Shown: piece by piece, positions 22,221-35,461 of the stretch
How positions within the stretch are numbered: position 1 is the first letter of the stretch
Layout of the letters: each line of letters starts with the position of its first letter
DNA from: Syngnathus acus
Taxonomy: Eukaryota > Chordata > Actinopteri > Syngnathiformes > Syngnathidae
Direction of reading: 5' to 3'
Length of the DNA stretch: 64,000 nt
Assembly (NCBI RefSeq): GCF_901709675.1
Contig: NC_051087.1
Location: forward strand, 16,129,067 to 16,193,066
Made by a program: the position numbers and the translations under genes
Notes under the pieces: generated by a model
Database searches by the model: none
Seen by the model: the letters and a program-made list of their open reading frames with translations, nothing else
What the model was told of the DNA's origin: nothing

Positions 22221-25056
22221 ATCTTCAGGGATGGGGCCTTAGATGTTAAGAAGGGCATGAGTTCCCTGAATTTCTTCCACCCGCTTCTCACCCTTGTGGT
22301 CGCTGCTAGGTCCACCCCCCCATCAGCGTTAAGCATGTCTCCAAGGTAGCAGAAGCTGTCCACCACCTCGTACATCTCCCCATCTACTACGAGCCCCTCT
22401 TGCTCAGCTGGGTCTGCTTGGGCGACTTCTCCCCTGTACCGCTTGCATTGGAAGGTCTCACTTGCAGCTAGTAGGCTGCCTTTTACTCCGCTGCATCTCC
22501 GGTGTACCCATCTCTGACAACCCTTGCACCGGATAGAGTTAGCTTGCACTCCCTTCCCGCAAACTCCACATGGCCATGCTCCTGACTGCGGTATCACTTC
22601 CAGGCCAGCACCACCGACCATGACCTTTGATTTTGCCGCATTCACCTTCATTCCTCTCACTTCCAGGCATGTCTTCCAGGCCGCTAGCTTCCTAGCTAGG
22701 TCTTCTCGACTGTGAGCCATCAATACCAGGTCATCCGCGTAGAGCAGCTCCCATGGTAGTCCACCCCTCACTTCCCTCGATACCACATCCATCACGATAG
22801 CAAACAGTAATGGGCTGAGCACTGATCCCTGGTGCACCCCTACCCTTACTTCAAACCCATCACTGTCGCCAACTCCTGTTCTAACAGCTGTGCATGCTCT
22901 GCAGTAGAGAGCCATCACAGCCTTAACCAGTCCCTCTTCCACGCCCGGCTTCCTTAGGGCCCACCTCACCACCTCCCTTGGCACCCTGTCGAACGCTTTT
23001 TCCAGGTCAACAAAAGCGAAGTACAACCACTTCCTCTTCTCCTGGTGTTTCTCTTGCATCTGTCGGGTGACAAAAATTGCGTCTGTTGTACCTTTACCAG
23101 GCATGAAGCCATACTGCATCTCGTCCACCTCTACCCGTGACCTCACCCTCCTTTCCAACACCCTCTCTAACAGCTTCATTCCATGCTCCAGCAACTTTAT
23201 TGCCCTGTATGACCCGCATGCGAGTGGGTCCCCCTTCCCTTTGAATAGAGGCACCAGGACACTTTTTGTCCAGTCCTCCGGAATGTGCCCCTCAGCGATG
23301 ACACTGTTACACAGGTCAGTCATCCACTGCACACCGACGTCTCCCGCCGCCTTTAGCATCTCTGCCACCACTCCAGATGGTCTAGCTGCCTTTCCATCCT
23401 TCATGGCCTTCATGGCTTTCCCCACTTCTGTTCGCGTGATCGGGCAACATTCACCCTCCACTTTGTCGCATCCCACCTCTCCATCCCAGTCATTCTCCAC
23501 ATTCAGCAGCTTCTCCATGTACCTTCGCCATACTTCCTTCACTCCTCTGTTGTCTGTCACGATGTTGCCATCCTCATCCTTCACGCAGTTTGCACCGGTC
23601 ACATCACGCCTCTCCTTAACCATTTGCTTCGCTATCTTGAAGAAGCTCTTTTGTCCTCTCTCACTCTCCAATTCACTTGCAAATTCTTTCCTCTTGGTCT
23701 CTTGGGCCTCCCACACTGCTGTCCGTGACGCCCTCTTTGCCTCTACATACCGCGCTCGGTCTGCCTCCCTTTTAGATTTCTTCCATACTTTATGGCACCT
23801 CCTCTTCTCATTCACCGCTCTTTCGACGCTGTCATTCCACCACCATGTCTCTCTTTGTCTGGCTTTACCCTTTGACCATCCGCACACCTCCTCTGTAGCT
23901 TCAAGCAGAGCCTTCTTCATTGCCTGCCACTTGCCATCCACACCACCCGACTCCATCATCTCCTCCACTTCTTCTGCTATTTGCTCAATCTTCTCCCTAA
24001 ACTCGTTTTTATTCCCTGCGCTATGTAGCTTCCACACCTTCAACTTGGGAGGATGCTTCTTAGCCCCCACCTTCTTGATTCGTTAGTTAGGTCTCCGATG
24101 ACTAGGCGATGCTGAGACACACACTCTTCTCCGGGGATTGCCTTGGCATCCCTGACCAGGACGCGGTCCTCCTTTCTGAACATGATGTAATCTATTGTGC
24201 TCTTGCAGCCACCCGAACTGTATGTTACTAATTTGGCTTCGTCCTTCTTGAAAAGCGTGTTGCACAGCACCAGCTCCAGTGCGTCGCCGAACTCCAGGAT
24301 CCTCTCTCCCTCTGCGTTCCGCATGCCGTACCCCTGTCCCCCATGTATCCCCTCAAAGCCATCTGACTCCCTCCCCACGTGTCCATTCAGATCACCTCCC
24401 AGAATTATAACCTCATTCTGGGGGATCCCTAACAGCACCATGATGGCCTTGTCCCAGAACGCATCCTTCTCGTCCTGACTTCTGCCAACTTGAGGGGCAT
24501 AGATTGAAATTACGTTTGTCAGGCGCTTCCCAACGATCAACTTCACAAAGACGATCCGCTCATTTACCCTGCTAATGCTTAGCACTTGATCTATCCATTT
24601 TTCGGCGATAAGTACTCCGACACCACTAGTCCCTTCATTGCAGCCTTGCCAGAAGAACCTGTACCTTCTGCCGATTGCACCCAGCATCCTTGCACTTCCA
24701 CCCTTCCATCTCGACTCCTGGACACAGCAGACATCCACCCTTCTCCTGTGTAGAGCCTCAACCACCTCCCCCGATCGGCGCGACATGCTACCGATGTTCC
24801 ATGTAGCCACCCTAACACGTGCCTCCTGCCCCTCTCTATTCCGGTTCAGGCCTCCCCGCAGTCCATTGGGCTGAGGGCCGTCATATAATCTACCTGCGGT
24901 TGGGCCTCCTTCTCCATCATTCTTTTTGTCATAGGCTGATGAAAATGCCCACGGAGTACTTATGGCTGTACCCCGCCTCTCCTGTGTTTGTCTAGCCATA
25001 CTGAGAATATTTTGGAGCAAAAACGTTTTACAGTCGGATGCCCTTCCTGACACCAA
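22217..25056 (-). pseudogene. LINE endonuclease-reverse transcriptase with PHD-like finger
   Basis: The endonuclease frame (24040-25056) has ATWNIGSMSRRSGEVVEALH, CCVQESRWKG, IILGGDLNGHVG and STIDYIMFR plus the SQHRL box. A one-base shift near 24062 joins it to RT (down to 22217): GHIPEDWTKSVLVPLFKGKG, YFAFVDLEKAFDRVPREV, GVHQGSVLSPLLF and LLYADDLVLMAHS. Between RT thumb and tail lies CGVCGKGVQANSIRCKGCQR followed by WVHRRCSG, a PHD/RING-style set of zinc ligands (about 22486-22580). The last element-derived residues are TSKAPSLKM; minisatellite sequence follows. Apart from one frameshift and the missing C-terminus the frame is open. Confidence 0.87.
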
Positions 25057-25436
25057 CCCAAGGGGAAATTGATTTTCTGTAGGGGTTGACTCCCTTAGCC
25101 CATTCCTCTCCCGAGGAGCCCACTAGGCAGTGGTACAATTTAACCCATAGTTGGGGGCTGGTTCGTGGGCACCAGGGCGTGTCCACACACCGGTGGGCCT
25201 GCGTGCCGCGCGTCTAGGGGCCAAACCTCCTCCGAGTCCCTTGTAGTTTAGCCTGGGTCCGTGTTGTACCCAGTTACCATGTGTCGCCGCGTGGAGGCAC
25301 TACATAGGGCTTGCTGTTAGAGAGGCTATGTACTGGCAGGGAGAGACTTACGCACTCGGCTCTCCCGTTCCCATACTGCTAGCCAGCAGTGAGGGTTGAC
25401 AGTGAGAAGTGACATGCACTGGGCACTCCACCAACA
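22217..25436 (-). mobile_element. RTE-like LINE with endonuclease, RT and PHD-like finger
   Basis: The element reads right to left. A GC-rich 5' UTR (about 25436-25057) is followed by endonuclease (25056-24065) and RT (24070-22217). The 3' end is cut at a minisatellite, so 3' UTR and tail are missing. The 5' end carries or closely abuts a hAT insertion (25445-26735), whose left target duplication is the last readable UTR sequence. Confidence 0.82.
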
Positions 25437-25444
25437 CACTAGAC

Positions 25445-26735
25445 CAGGTATGGGCAAACTACGGCCCGCGGGCCACATCCGGCCCACGGGACCGTTTAAT
25501 CCGGCCCGCCAACCCTGAATAAGTTGTATTATTAAACCTTTTTTTTGGTAATTTTGCCTGCAATGACTGCGTTTCCCCAGTAGATGGGGAACCGCTTGCC
25601 TGCGCATTTACTACCGGAAGCCGTGTCAGAAAGCTCGGTGCACGCTCACAAGTGCGTGTACGTACTCAGTAGTACGGACATGGCACACTCGCGCTCTATT
25701 TGTATCAGTGCCGAATTTAGAGCGTGGGCTGTGACGACAGCATTCTTGTAATTCGCGCGCTGAGCTTTCAGATACAGTTTTACGCTAAAGCCACCCACAA
25801 ACCTTCCCCTGAAATCCTTCCATTAAAATGAGTCGCCCAAGGAAAAGCAAGGTGGACACTGAGTGCCGAGTGTTTAAAAAAGAGTGGCCAATTTGGCTCG
25901 ACGTACGCGACGTGACGTTCAGCCACATGAACATCAACATCAACCCATCACAGATCTAGGTAAACGGACCAACACCTCGGATCTCTCCTAAGAATTGCCA
26001 CAACATATTTTACTCCAGACTATGACGCACTAGCAAAAAGGGAGACCAACAACACTGTTCCCACTGAAAATGAAGGGGAGGCTCTCAAGTTTGTTGTAAG
26101 AAAATGCATTTTGAAGATGATTTGTACAAATAGCAGGGATTGAAACTAGCGACCATTCTCATTTTCAAACAATGCAGGATGCTCAAGGACATTGATGCAC
26201 CACTTGTTTGCGACTAATCTTAACCTGTAAAGTTCTTAAGGCTTACTTTAAGGAAGTGTTTCCCGTTTCCTCACCTCTGTTACCAGGTGTTTGTGAGTTA
26301 AAACTCTGCTCTGATTTTCAGATACCCCTCACCGTGTTGCCGTTTTGATTACTTTATTTGGATGTATGCTTTCACCGATTCTTCAAGATGATATATTTGG
26401 TCAGAATGTTTGCCGTTTGATGTGATCTCATAAGATAAACATCTTTCATTAATCTGACCTGCAGGCACTGAAGTGATGGAGACTGTTATTCATAATAACA
26501 GTGTCGTATTTTATGAGAATCACTGATAGCAGTTTTTTAGTGAATTTTCTTTTTTTTAATGCTGTTAATAAATGCATTTGTACCTACTAAAGGCCAAAAC
26601 CTTTTATGCAATGACCTTTACAGGTCGTTTATATTACTTCACACAAACACTACATCCATCTGCTCCTGGTTCGGCCCTCCGGTCCAAATTTAGAACCCAG
26701 CTCGGCCCGCAAGTCAAAAAGTTTGCCCACCCCTG
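25445..26735 (+). mobile_element. hAT transposon, internally deleted (GTF2IRD2-like family)
   Basis: Inverted ends CAGGTATGGGCAAACTACGG and AAGTTTGCCCACCCCTG are flanked by a perfect 8-bp duplication CACTAGAC (25437-25444 and 26736-26743). The interior keeps two scraps of a BED-finger transposase (25828-26110) and AT-rich DNA. GGCCCGCGGGCC-type subterminal sequence is typical of this hAT group. Confidence 0.88.
25828..26110 (+). pseudogene. hAT transposase scraps
   Basis: MSRPRKSKVDTECRVFKKEW is the start of a GTF2IRD2/SCAND3-like hAT transposase, just ahead of where the BED finger should be. The sequence then jumps to a later part of the protein: LRIATTYFTPDYDALAKRET in another frame. The finger, RNase H-like core and dimerisation domain are deleted. 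Confidence 0.65.
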
Positions 26736-26808
26736 CACTAGACGCATCACAACCCGACTTGGTCTTATGAAGTCAGACACACTACAAAATATAGACAAAG
26801 TATACAAG

Positions 26809-27896
<1,088 letters not shown>

Positions 27897-27936
27897 TGTG
27901 TGTATATATATACGTATATATATATATATATATATA

Positions 27937-29524
27937 CCGCTCAAAAAAATTAAAGGAACACTTTGAAAACACATCAGATTTCAATGGTGAAATTTTTTGG
28001 GGGGATATCTATACTGACATGGACAGTTTAATGTCTCAGGAACAAAAGGATGCCACATCTTTTGATGGAAATACAAGTTTTCAGCCTACAGAGGGCTCAG
28101 TATATAGACACCCCAAAAATCTAAGTGGAAAAATGATGTGGCAGGCTCGTCCATTTTGCCTAAATTAAATTTCTGCAACTCAAAATTATTTTCAATATCT
28201 TGTGTGGCCCCCACGTGCTTGTATGCATGCTTGACAATGTCACGGCATGCTCCTAATGAGACGACGGAGGGTGTCTTGTGGGATGTCCTCCCAGATCTGT
28301 CTAAGTCAAGTTTCAAGTTTGAGATCTGTCTAAGGGCATCAGTGAGCTCCTGTAAAGTCTGAGGAGCAACCTGGCGGCGTATGATGGACCGAAAAATTAT
28401 GTCCCAGAGGTGTTCTATCGGGTTTAGATCAGGTGATCGTGAGGGCCATTCAATTGTGTCAATTCCTTCATCCTCCAGATACTGTCTGCATACTCTCTCA
28501 TTGTTGTGGATCAGGAGGAACCCAGGACCTACTGCACCAGCGTAGGGTCTGACCATGGGTGCAAGGATTTCATCCCAAAACCTAATGGCAGTCAGACTTC
28601 CGTTCTCTAGCCTGTAGAGGTCTGTTCATCCCTCCATGGAAATGCCTCCCCAGACCATCACTGACCAACCACCGAACCGGTCATGCTGAATGATGTTGCA
28701 GGCAGCATAGCACTCTCCTTGGCTTCTCCAGACCCTTTCATGTCTATCACAGGTGCTCAAGGTAAATCTGCTCTCATCTGTGAAAAGCACAGGGCGCCAG
28801 TGGCGGACTTGCCAATTCTGGTGTTCTATGGCAAATGCCAATCGAGCTCCACGGTGCTGAGCAGTAAGCACAGGGCACACTACAGTACGTCGTGCCCTGA
28901 GGCCACCCTCGTGAAGTCTGTTTCTGACTGTTTGGGCAGAGACATTCACACCAGTAGCCTGCTGGAGGTCATTCTGTAGGGGTCGGGCAGTGCTCAACCT
29001 GTTCCTCCTTGCACAAAGCAGCAGATATCGGTCCTGCTGATGGAATGAGGACCATCTATGGCCCTGTCCAGCTCTCCTAGAGTAACTGCCTGTCTCCTGG
29101 AATCACCTCCATGCTCTGGAGATTGTCCTGGGAGACACATCAAATCTTCTTGGAACAGCACGCATGGATGTGCCATCTTGGAGGAGTTGGACAATCTGGG
29201 CAACATCAGGAGGGTTAAGAAATCGCCTAATGCTCCCAGTCGTGATAATGACTCTTGCTAAAGCCAACACTTGTGGAAAAACAGTTAAAAAAGATCAAGA
29301 GGGTGGAACTTGAAATGGCCTCCACCTGCAAAACACGTCCTGTTTTGGGGACCATCTCATTGTTGCCCCTCTAGTGCATCTGTAGTTAATTCCATCAACA
29401 CCAAGGCAGCTGAAACTGATTAACAACCCCCTCTGCCACGTACCTGACCAAAACCTTATCAGAAAAGTGTAATTGAATTCATGCCATACCCTGATAAAAA
29501 ACTGTTCCTTTATTTTTTTGAGCA

Positions 29525-29527
<3 letters not shown>
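27937..29527 (-). mobile_element. Tc1/mariner transposon, copy B
   Basis: Same family as 4034-5582, reversed. The left end CCGCTCAAAAAAATTAAAGG has lost bases; the right end TTTATTTTTTTGAGCAGTG is better kept. Both sides are TA microsatellite (27897-27936, 29528-29580). It contains a degraded transposase. Confidence 0.88.
28192..29255 (-). pseudogene. Tc1 transposase, copy B (degraded)
   Basis: Readable pieces: [20 protein letters not shown] (DNA-binding), [20 protein letters not shown] (first Asp), IHNNERVCRQYLEDEGID where the second catalytic Asp has become Asn, and RSPDLNPIEHLWDI (Glu). The initiation codon of copy A reads ACG here. Frames shift near 28560 and 28997, and a 12-base stretch after the second Asp position is also missing. 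A short extra sequence (AAGTTTCAAGTTTGAGATCT, near 28307) duplicates part of the coding region. Confidence 0.85.

Positions 29528-29580
<53 letters not shown>
29528..29580. repeat. (TA)n microsatellite
   Basis: Pure TA run flanking the Tc1 copy. Confidence 0.95.
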
Positions 29581-29582
<2 letters not shown>

Positions 29583-30143
29583 TATAAAGCCGCCGTCACA
29601 AATATCTTTTCTAACAACGGAGTGAAAAGAAACGAGTATACTTAAGTGTTCTCATGCAACAAATATAAACAAATAAACTATTCTAAGATACTTCTGGCTA
29701 AATGGCATGTTTATAAATGTCGATACATTAACTAGAAACCTAATTTATATGTAACTGTTGGTCAATCCACAAATTCCAAAGCACACAAAACCTTGTATTT
29801 GAGTGCTTTATTTCTTAGGCTCTGTATGTTTGACACATACTGGCAGTTGTGTTTACTACATGTTCTGAGTTCCTAAATAAATATTTTCAAAAGTAATAAA
29901 AAGAAACAAGCCTGTCACCATGGAGATGAAGGCAAGTTTCAAGGCTCCATTCATGTGTCATGTGATGTGCCGTTGGGGCGCTTCAGAAATGACGTCATGT
30001 AGCCTGAAAACTGGCCGAAAAATCGGCCTCTGAGAACGCAGCGAATTCTGAATTTGCCGCCTTCCTTAGTGAAGGACCCCAAACCAAAACGTTTGGAATA
30101 CGTACCCAACATTAGGTAAGACTTACATTTTGATATTTTATCG
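29581..30143. other. No gene recognised
   Basis: AT-rich to 29950; then a block with TGGCCGAAAAATCGGCC, a small palindrome, which may be part of the 5' side of the L2 fragment that follows or an unrelated MITE piece. Confidence 0.4.
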
Positions 30144-30912
30144 ATGACAAATCCGCGAGATTGTTGTAATCTTGAAGCGTTTCTTGCTGAGATTAAAGAA
30201 TGGGTGTCTCTCAATTTCCTACGTCTTGACCCAGATAAAACCCAGATGTTGATAATTGGTCCAACTCGTTATCACCACCTATTAAAGGAAACCACTGTAA
30301 ATATGGATAAATGTACTATTACCCAAAGTGATACAGTAACCAATCTTTGTGTTATAGTTCACCAAACTCTCTCTTTTTAAAAACACATTAAGAACATAAC
30401 GAGAACTGGATATTTTCACCTCCGTAATATTGCTAAGGTTCCTCCGATTGTTTCAACTCGTGATGCGGAAATTATTACACAAGCATTTATTACGTCGCAC
30501 CTTGATCACTGTAACATATTGTTCTCTGGTCTTCCTAAGTCTAGTCTTAAAACCGTACAATTACGGCAAGACTGCTCACATGGATGAGAAAATTTGATCA
30601 CATTACCCCAATATTAGCCAACTTGCATTGGTTCCCGGTCCATTTAAGATGTGACTTCAAGGTTCTTTTATTAAGCTATAAAACACTGCATGGCTTAGCA
30701 CCTTCAAATCTCGTCGACCTAGTTGTACCTTACGGTCCGTCCCGAAACCTTAGTTCGCAAAACACTAGTCTTTTGGTGACCCTGAGGGCCAAAAAGAAGT
30801 CCGCAGGGCCTAGAACATTCTCTATTCGGGCTCCAGAGCTTTGGAATGACCTACCAATAGATATCAGAACTGCAGAACATTTAAGACACGATTAAACACA
30901 TTTTTATGCTAT
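30144..30912 (+). pseudogene. L2/Maui-type LINE, RT C-terminus
   Basis: LEAFLAEIKEWVSLNFLRLD followed by DKTQMLIIGP is the RT thumb; HLDHCNILFSGLPKSSLKTV and, after a frameshift near 30580, FDHITPILANLHWFPVHLRC then YKTLHGLAPSNLVDLVVPY and FSIRAPELWNDLPIDIRTAE are the conserved end of L2 polymerases. A stop at 30378 and two further frame breaks make it inactive. Catalytic box and endonuclease are missing. Confidence 0.85.
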
Positions 30913-31477
30913 GGCCTGTGTTAACCTGCGTTGGCCGATTCGGCTGGAGTTTGTGTTGGCTGAATCTCATGACAGACATGACATTTCATTTTGCTTTCTT
31001 TTCTCTTCTGAGTAGCCCCCCCCCCCAACCCACCCTCTCTTTGTCTACCCCCACCCCAGTGGGTTCATCCGAGATAATATTTAGTGGGTCATAATTCCAA
31101 TCATCATGTTTAAAAGGAAGCAAATGAAGCTGAGATATGTGTCAAAGGGACACCAAGGCAATGTTTTAGTTGATAAGATATTGGAAGAAATAAACAATAC
31201 AATTTTAGTATAATTCCTTTCATAAAAGACTCAGTACTATTCTAAGTTCATTGTGATTGTATGGATACCACTGCCGCAAAACATCTCAGTCCAGTAAAAG
31301 TATTCTGAACTGCAGATCAAGTCCTTAAAAGCACATGGGTAGCACGCTGAGAGACACAATCCTAAAAGATGGAAAGAATTAAATGGAAGCGCGTCTCATA
31401 TTTCAATATATCATATCCTCATATCCACTCAAAGTATCTTTTTGTGGATTAAAAAAAATGATACTATGCAACATATA
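30913..31477. other. No gene recognised
   Basis: Contains a C-rich run (31017-31060), otherwise AT-rich, no motifs. The first part may be the 3' UTR of the preceding L2. Confidence 0.4.
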
Positions 31478-31647
31478 CCGTAATTTTCGGACTATAAGTC
31501 GCACCGGAGTATAAGTCGCACCAGCCATAAAATGCCCAAAAAAGTGAAAAAAAACCATATATATGTATATAAATCGCTCCTGAGTATAAGTCGCCCCCCC
31601 ACCCAAACTATGAAAAAAAACCGCGACTTATAGTCCGAAAATTACGG
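31478..31647. mobile_element. Foldback MITE, 170 bp
   Basis: Left CCGTAATTTTCGGACTATAA and its complement on the right make almost the whole element a hairpin. TA lies on both sides (31476-31477, 31648-31649). Same termini as the larger element at 33884-34912. Confidence 0.82.
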
Positions 31648-32024
31648 TAGTATGGGATAGCCTCAAAATGCAATACAGGCAGGTACAGTTCACGTCATTA
31701 CATCATTACATGTATGGGAGTGAGTGAGCACCTGATATTTTTTGTGATGGTCTGGTCCAAGTCGGGTTCAGAAGCTTTGTGCCCTGTAAGGGCCTTAGCA
31801 GTAAAGCTATATATTGCAAAAAGCCACGTATGTATGGACAAATTACTGTGAAACGACACACACATTGCTGCAGTTAACACACACGCAGATAAACAGAAAA
31901 CACTGCTCATCTTTTTGGATTGCTATTTTTCATTTTATATTATAAAAAAAAAGATGCATTTTCGATAAACCTATGGTAGTATCATAGTATCGTCAGCGAT
32001 ATCTGTATTAATCACACCTAAGGA
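31648..32024. other. No gene recognised
   Basis: AT-rich, short frames only, no element ends seen. Confidence 0.4.
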
Positions 32025-32203
32025 CAATTTAGAGTGCTCAATGCATGCATCATGCATGTTTTTGGAATGTGGGAGGAAACCACACGACCCAGAGAAAACC
32101 TACAAACATGTGAATGCCACACAAGAAAAATGGAGGCCAGAATCAAACCCACAATCCATGCACTGTGAGGCAGATGCACTAACCAGCCGACCACCGTACC
32201 GTC
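32025..32203 (-). mobile_element. tRNA-SINE, head half
   Basis: On the minus strand it begins with an A box (GGTCGGCTGGTTAGTGC) and a B box (GGTTTGATTCT), followed by the conserved TGTTTTTGG/GGAGGAAACC block read in reverse. The rear half with the ATGG tail is missing. Confidence 0.75.
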
Positions 32204-33692
32204 ATTTTACTATGTTAATTAATATGATTCACTGACTTCATTGTTTACTTTTAACAACTAACCTGTGTTCAATGTATACTGTATCAGTGGATAAATTCAA
32301 GCAGTTAATTATTTGCCCCCTTTGTGAATTTGTTCAACTTATGGCTTCTTGATCTTGACTCTTTAACTACTGGTAATCTACAGACATTATCTAATGATTC
32401 ATTGAAACATGAGATTTAACAACAGGTACACATTTTCTATTTTGTGAGAATAGTTTGAGGAAGGTTATTTTCTGTTACAGCATACCTGTGCCACAGTGAA
32501 CAAAAAAGGCACATGACAGTGATGATATGAGTTTGGTATAATGATGGGCATAATTGTTGCGGCAATTATGTGGCTGTTAATTTCCTTTTTTGTAGATGAG
32601 CCAGCATGAGATGCATGAACTACTTTGATACAATTCTATGTCTTACGTCCTTCATACAACATCAAGCATATACAGCATAGACAATCTTCTATTTTTCTTC
32701 TTTGTTGTCCGTCATAGTTCCTTATTTACCGTCCTTTCTAAACAATTTCAAAAGGCAATGTCTCTATTTGACAGAATAATATTAAAGGTTCCAGTTCAAT
32801 TAAAAAAACATATGCAATGTAAGACAATAAGAAATAGAGGAAAGCAAAGGGAACATTAGTGACAAATGAAGTATACAACGTAAAAACTGAAAGTAGTGAG
32901 AGCGATATTTTAGATGTTTGGCTGTGCAGTGGCGGGTGAAGTAAAGCTGAAAAAACGACCACACACAACTGCAAAGACATAAAACACACACACATGAACA
33001 TGCTCATATGTTCCGCAATTTAGACCTAGTATTTCAGAGCTGTTCCCAATTATGTTTAGATGGCAATGTAAACATGCGCAGACGTCGTTCTGTCTCTTTC
33101 CATCATTTCATGCAGCTGTCAGCAGCACTTTTATTTTCTCACTGTACTTCAGCCCAAATCTGCTCCCGCTTTATTTTTTCCTTTCATGCGGGCCCCGTTA
33201 TTGCTCCACTCTGGCTCCACTTGCGGTTGTCTTCGTTCTTCTCTTTAAACCATCAAGGTCTGTTTCTCATCTAAATATGCAATGACGGATGCGGGGTCAT
33301 TGGCCAACCAACATAATTTGATGGCAACCAGAACAAATCTTGACTATGGCAACTTCAATATCTAGACTTAGATTCAAAATGTCCCATGTCTATTGTTTGT
33401 CATACACATGTACAGTGTGTCATGAATTTGTTTATATTAATTTCAAGTGTATGATTTTTAAGATTACTAATGAAAACCTAGTGAGTAGGCAACTGCATTG
33501 AAAACTAAATGCTGAAAAATTGAACCGATTCATCAAAGTCTATCTAGGACCAAATTGTGTATTTACAATGGGGGACATTTTAAAGTCAGTTCAGTCTGCC
33601 CCGCTTTCCCGAACCAAGACATTTTTTTTGTGTATGTCTGTGTTCTTCTTTGTCTTTATTCTTTCGCGTAATACTAAAATTTGGTGATGTAA
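32204..33692. other. No gene recognised
   Basis: About 1.5 kb of AT-rich DNA. Several short frames (for example 33008-33274) have no known motif or biased composition. Candidate for unique host intergenic or intronic sequence. Confidence 0.45.
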
Positions 33693-33800
33693 GCTAGTGG
33701 TCCCCCACCCCCGGGCCATGCACTGGTAAAAGTCCATGGATCATTTGGTACCGGGCCGCACAAGAAAGAATAAATACCTTGTGTTATTTCTGTTTCATGT
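33693..33800 (+). mobile_element. hAT-like MITE end fragment
   Basis: GTGGTCCCCCACCCCCGGGCC and ACCGGGCCGCACAAGAAAGA resemble one end of a common vertebrate hAT MITE. No second end found. Confidence 0.4.
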
Positions 33801-33883
33801 AATTGAGTCTGAATTATCTTTAAATTCGAAAAATGGCCGGATTCTCTCCTAAATCTCGGTGACATGAACATAACATAACATTA

Positions 33884-34912
33884 CCGCATTTTCCGGACTA
33901 TAAGTCGCTGTTTTTTTCATAGTTTGGCCGGCCGGGTGTGCGAATTATAATCAGGAGTGACTTACTATATGTGAAATTATTAACACTATATTACTTGATC
34001 ATTAACACATTACTTACTTACTAGTAGTTTATCACTTCACATGTTATTTTCACTTTAAACCGCATGAGGGCGCTCTCGGCCTGTGGAATAATTGGAACCG
34101 CAACTGACGATGAGTCTGACATCCACTGACTTCCACCATCCACTGACTACCGGAGTCAGCGGAGTTGTTTATGTGAAATAGAGGATTTCGATGGATTTAA
34201 TGATTTGGAGTGACACGGATGGTTGGATAAACTTGTTATTTATGTTATAGTTATTTGATATATAGTTATATAGGCCTGTGAAATAATTGGAACCACAACT
34301 GCCGATGAGTCCAACGTCAGCGCTGCATGTATTTCCGGAATCAGCAGCGGCGTTTTTTTAAGTGACACAGAGGACGAAGTTTTAGATGGATCTAATGATT
34401 TGGAGTGACACGGATGGTTCGATACAATTGTTATTTATGTTATAGTTGTTTGATATATAGTTTATATATAGTTAGATAGGCCTTGGGAATAATTGGAACC
34501 ACAACTGACGATGAGTGTGACGTCAGCGGCGCATGTACTTCTGGAGTCAGCAGCGACGTTGTTTATAAGTGACACAAAGGACGAAGATTTTGATGGATTT
34601 AATGATTTGAAGTGACACGGATGGTTTGACAAACTTGTTATTTATGTTATAGTTATTTGAATAACTGTTAATATGTTACGTCAGGCACGTTCTCAGATCC
34701 ACGTTTGTGTTTATGTCACGTTAGCATACCGTATCGTTTAGCCTGTTGTTGCTAGTTTATGTCTGTTCTTGGTGTTGGATTTTGTCAAATAAAGTTCCCC
34801 CAAAAATGCGACTTGTACTCCGGTGCGACATATATATATTTTTCTCTTCATTATGCATTTTATGGCTGGTGCGACTTGTACTCCGGAGCGACTTAAAGTC
34901 CGGAAAATGCGG
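33884..34912 (+). mobile_element. DNA transposon with three inner repeats
   Basis: Inverted ends CCGCATTTTCCGGACTATAA and its complement with TA on both sides (33882-33883, 34913-34914). Same family as the 170-bp foldback at 31478. The body is mainly a threefold tandem repeat (34082-34670). In one unit the DNA before TGA can be read SDTKDEDFDGFNDLK, an acidic tail like that ending pogo/Tigger transposases; that reading is inference. Confidence 0.78.
34082..34670. repeat. Tandem repeat, three units of about 195 bp
   Basis: Each unit runs from GGAATAATTGGAACC through GATGGATTTAATGATTTG, GTGACACGGATGGTT and TTATTTATGTTATAGTT. Units differ by scattered substitutions and small gaps, so the expansion is not recent. 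Confidence 0.9.
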
Positions 34913-34914
34913 TA

Positions 34915-35453
34915 GTCATGTTATGTTGTTGGTGCGATGTTATCAGGACACTAAAGTTGCATAGGAATACACAGTGTATTCACGTTTATTATTATATTAT
35001 ACTGTGGTGTTTGCTGTGGTGTTTGCATAGAGAATTCCCCCATGGAACTAAGGGTTGAAAAGTGTGTTGGGAACTTGGTGTTTATAAGGTAACGCACTTC
35101 CGTTGTTGCTCTTTCGAATCCTCGTTTTACCAGTATGTTCAGTAAAGTCTTTTGCAACACACCTCCTGCGTCTCCTTTCCTTCGGCACCAGAATACCAAT
35201 CGTAAATGGTAAATTTTGAGTTGTGTGGCCACAAGTGCTGCCAAGTGAACGACAGGGGCCGAACACAAGGCTGTACTTAGTGCCTCACAAAATCTAAGTA
35301 TCGTGCTGATTGTTTTTAAAAAAAAATTACAGGTTTAAGTGTACAATGGGAGGAATGTAAATATGAACTTTGGTGGCAATTGGTCGTAGTTTTCGGATGT
35401 TCAGCAACACTAAAATTATGGCAGCTCACAGACAGGTAAGCAGACACTGCTCT
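34915..35453. other. No gene recognised
   Basis: Contains a minus-strand open frame (34951-35268) without known domains; part of it looks like decayed repeat DNA. Nothing firm. Confidence 0.4.
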
Positions 35454-35461
35454 CGCTAGAT

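Noticed and set aside
23067-24086. 339-codon plus-strand open frame
   Set aside because: It is the antisense shadow of the LINE endonuclease-RT on the minus strand; codon composition follows the complement and no domain is present.
33884-34670. CRISPR-like or regulatory array
   Set aside because: Units are about 195 bp, contiguous without unique spacers, and lie between transposon ends; this is tandem duplication inside a MITE.
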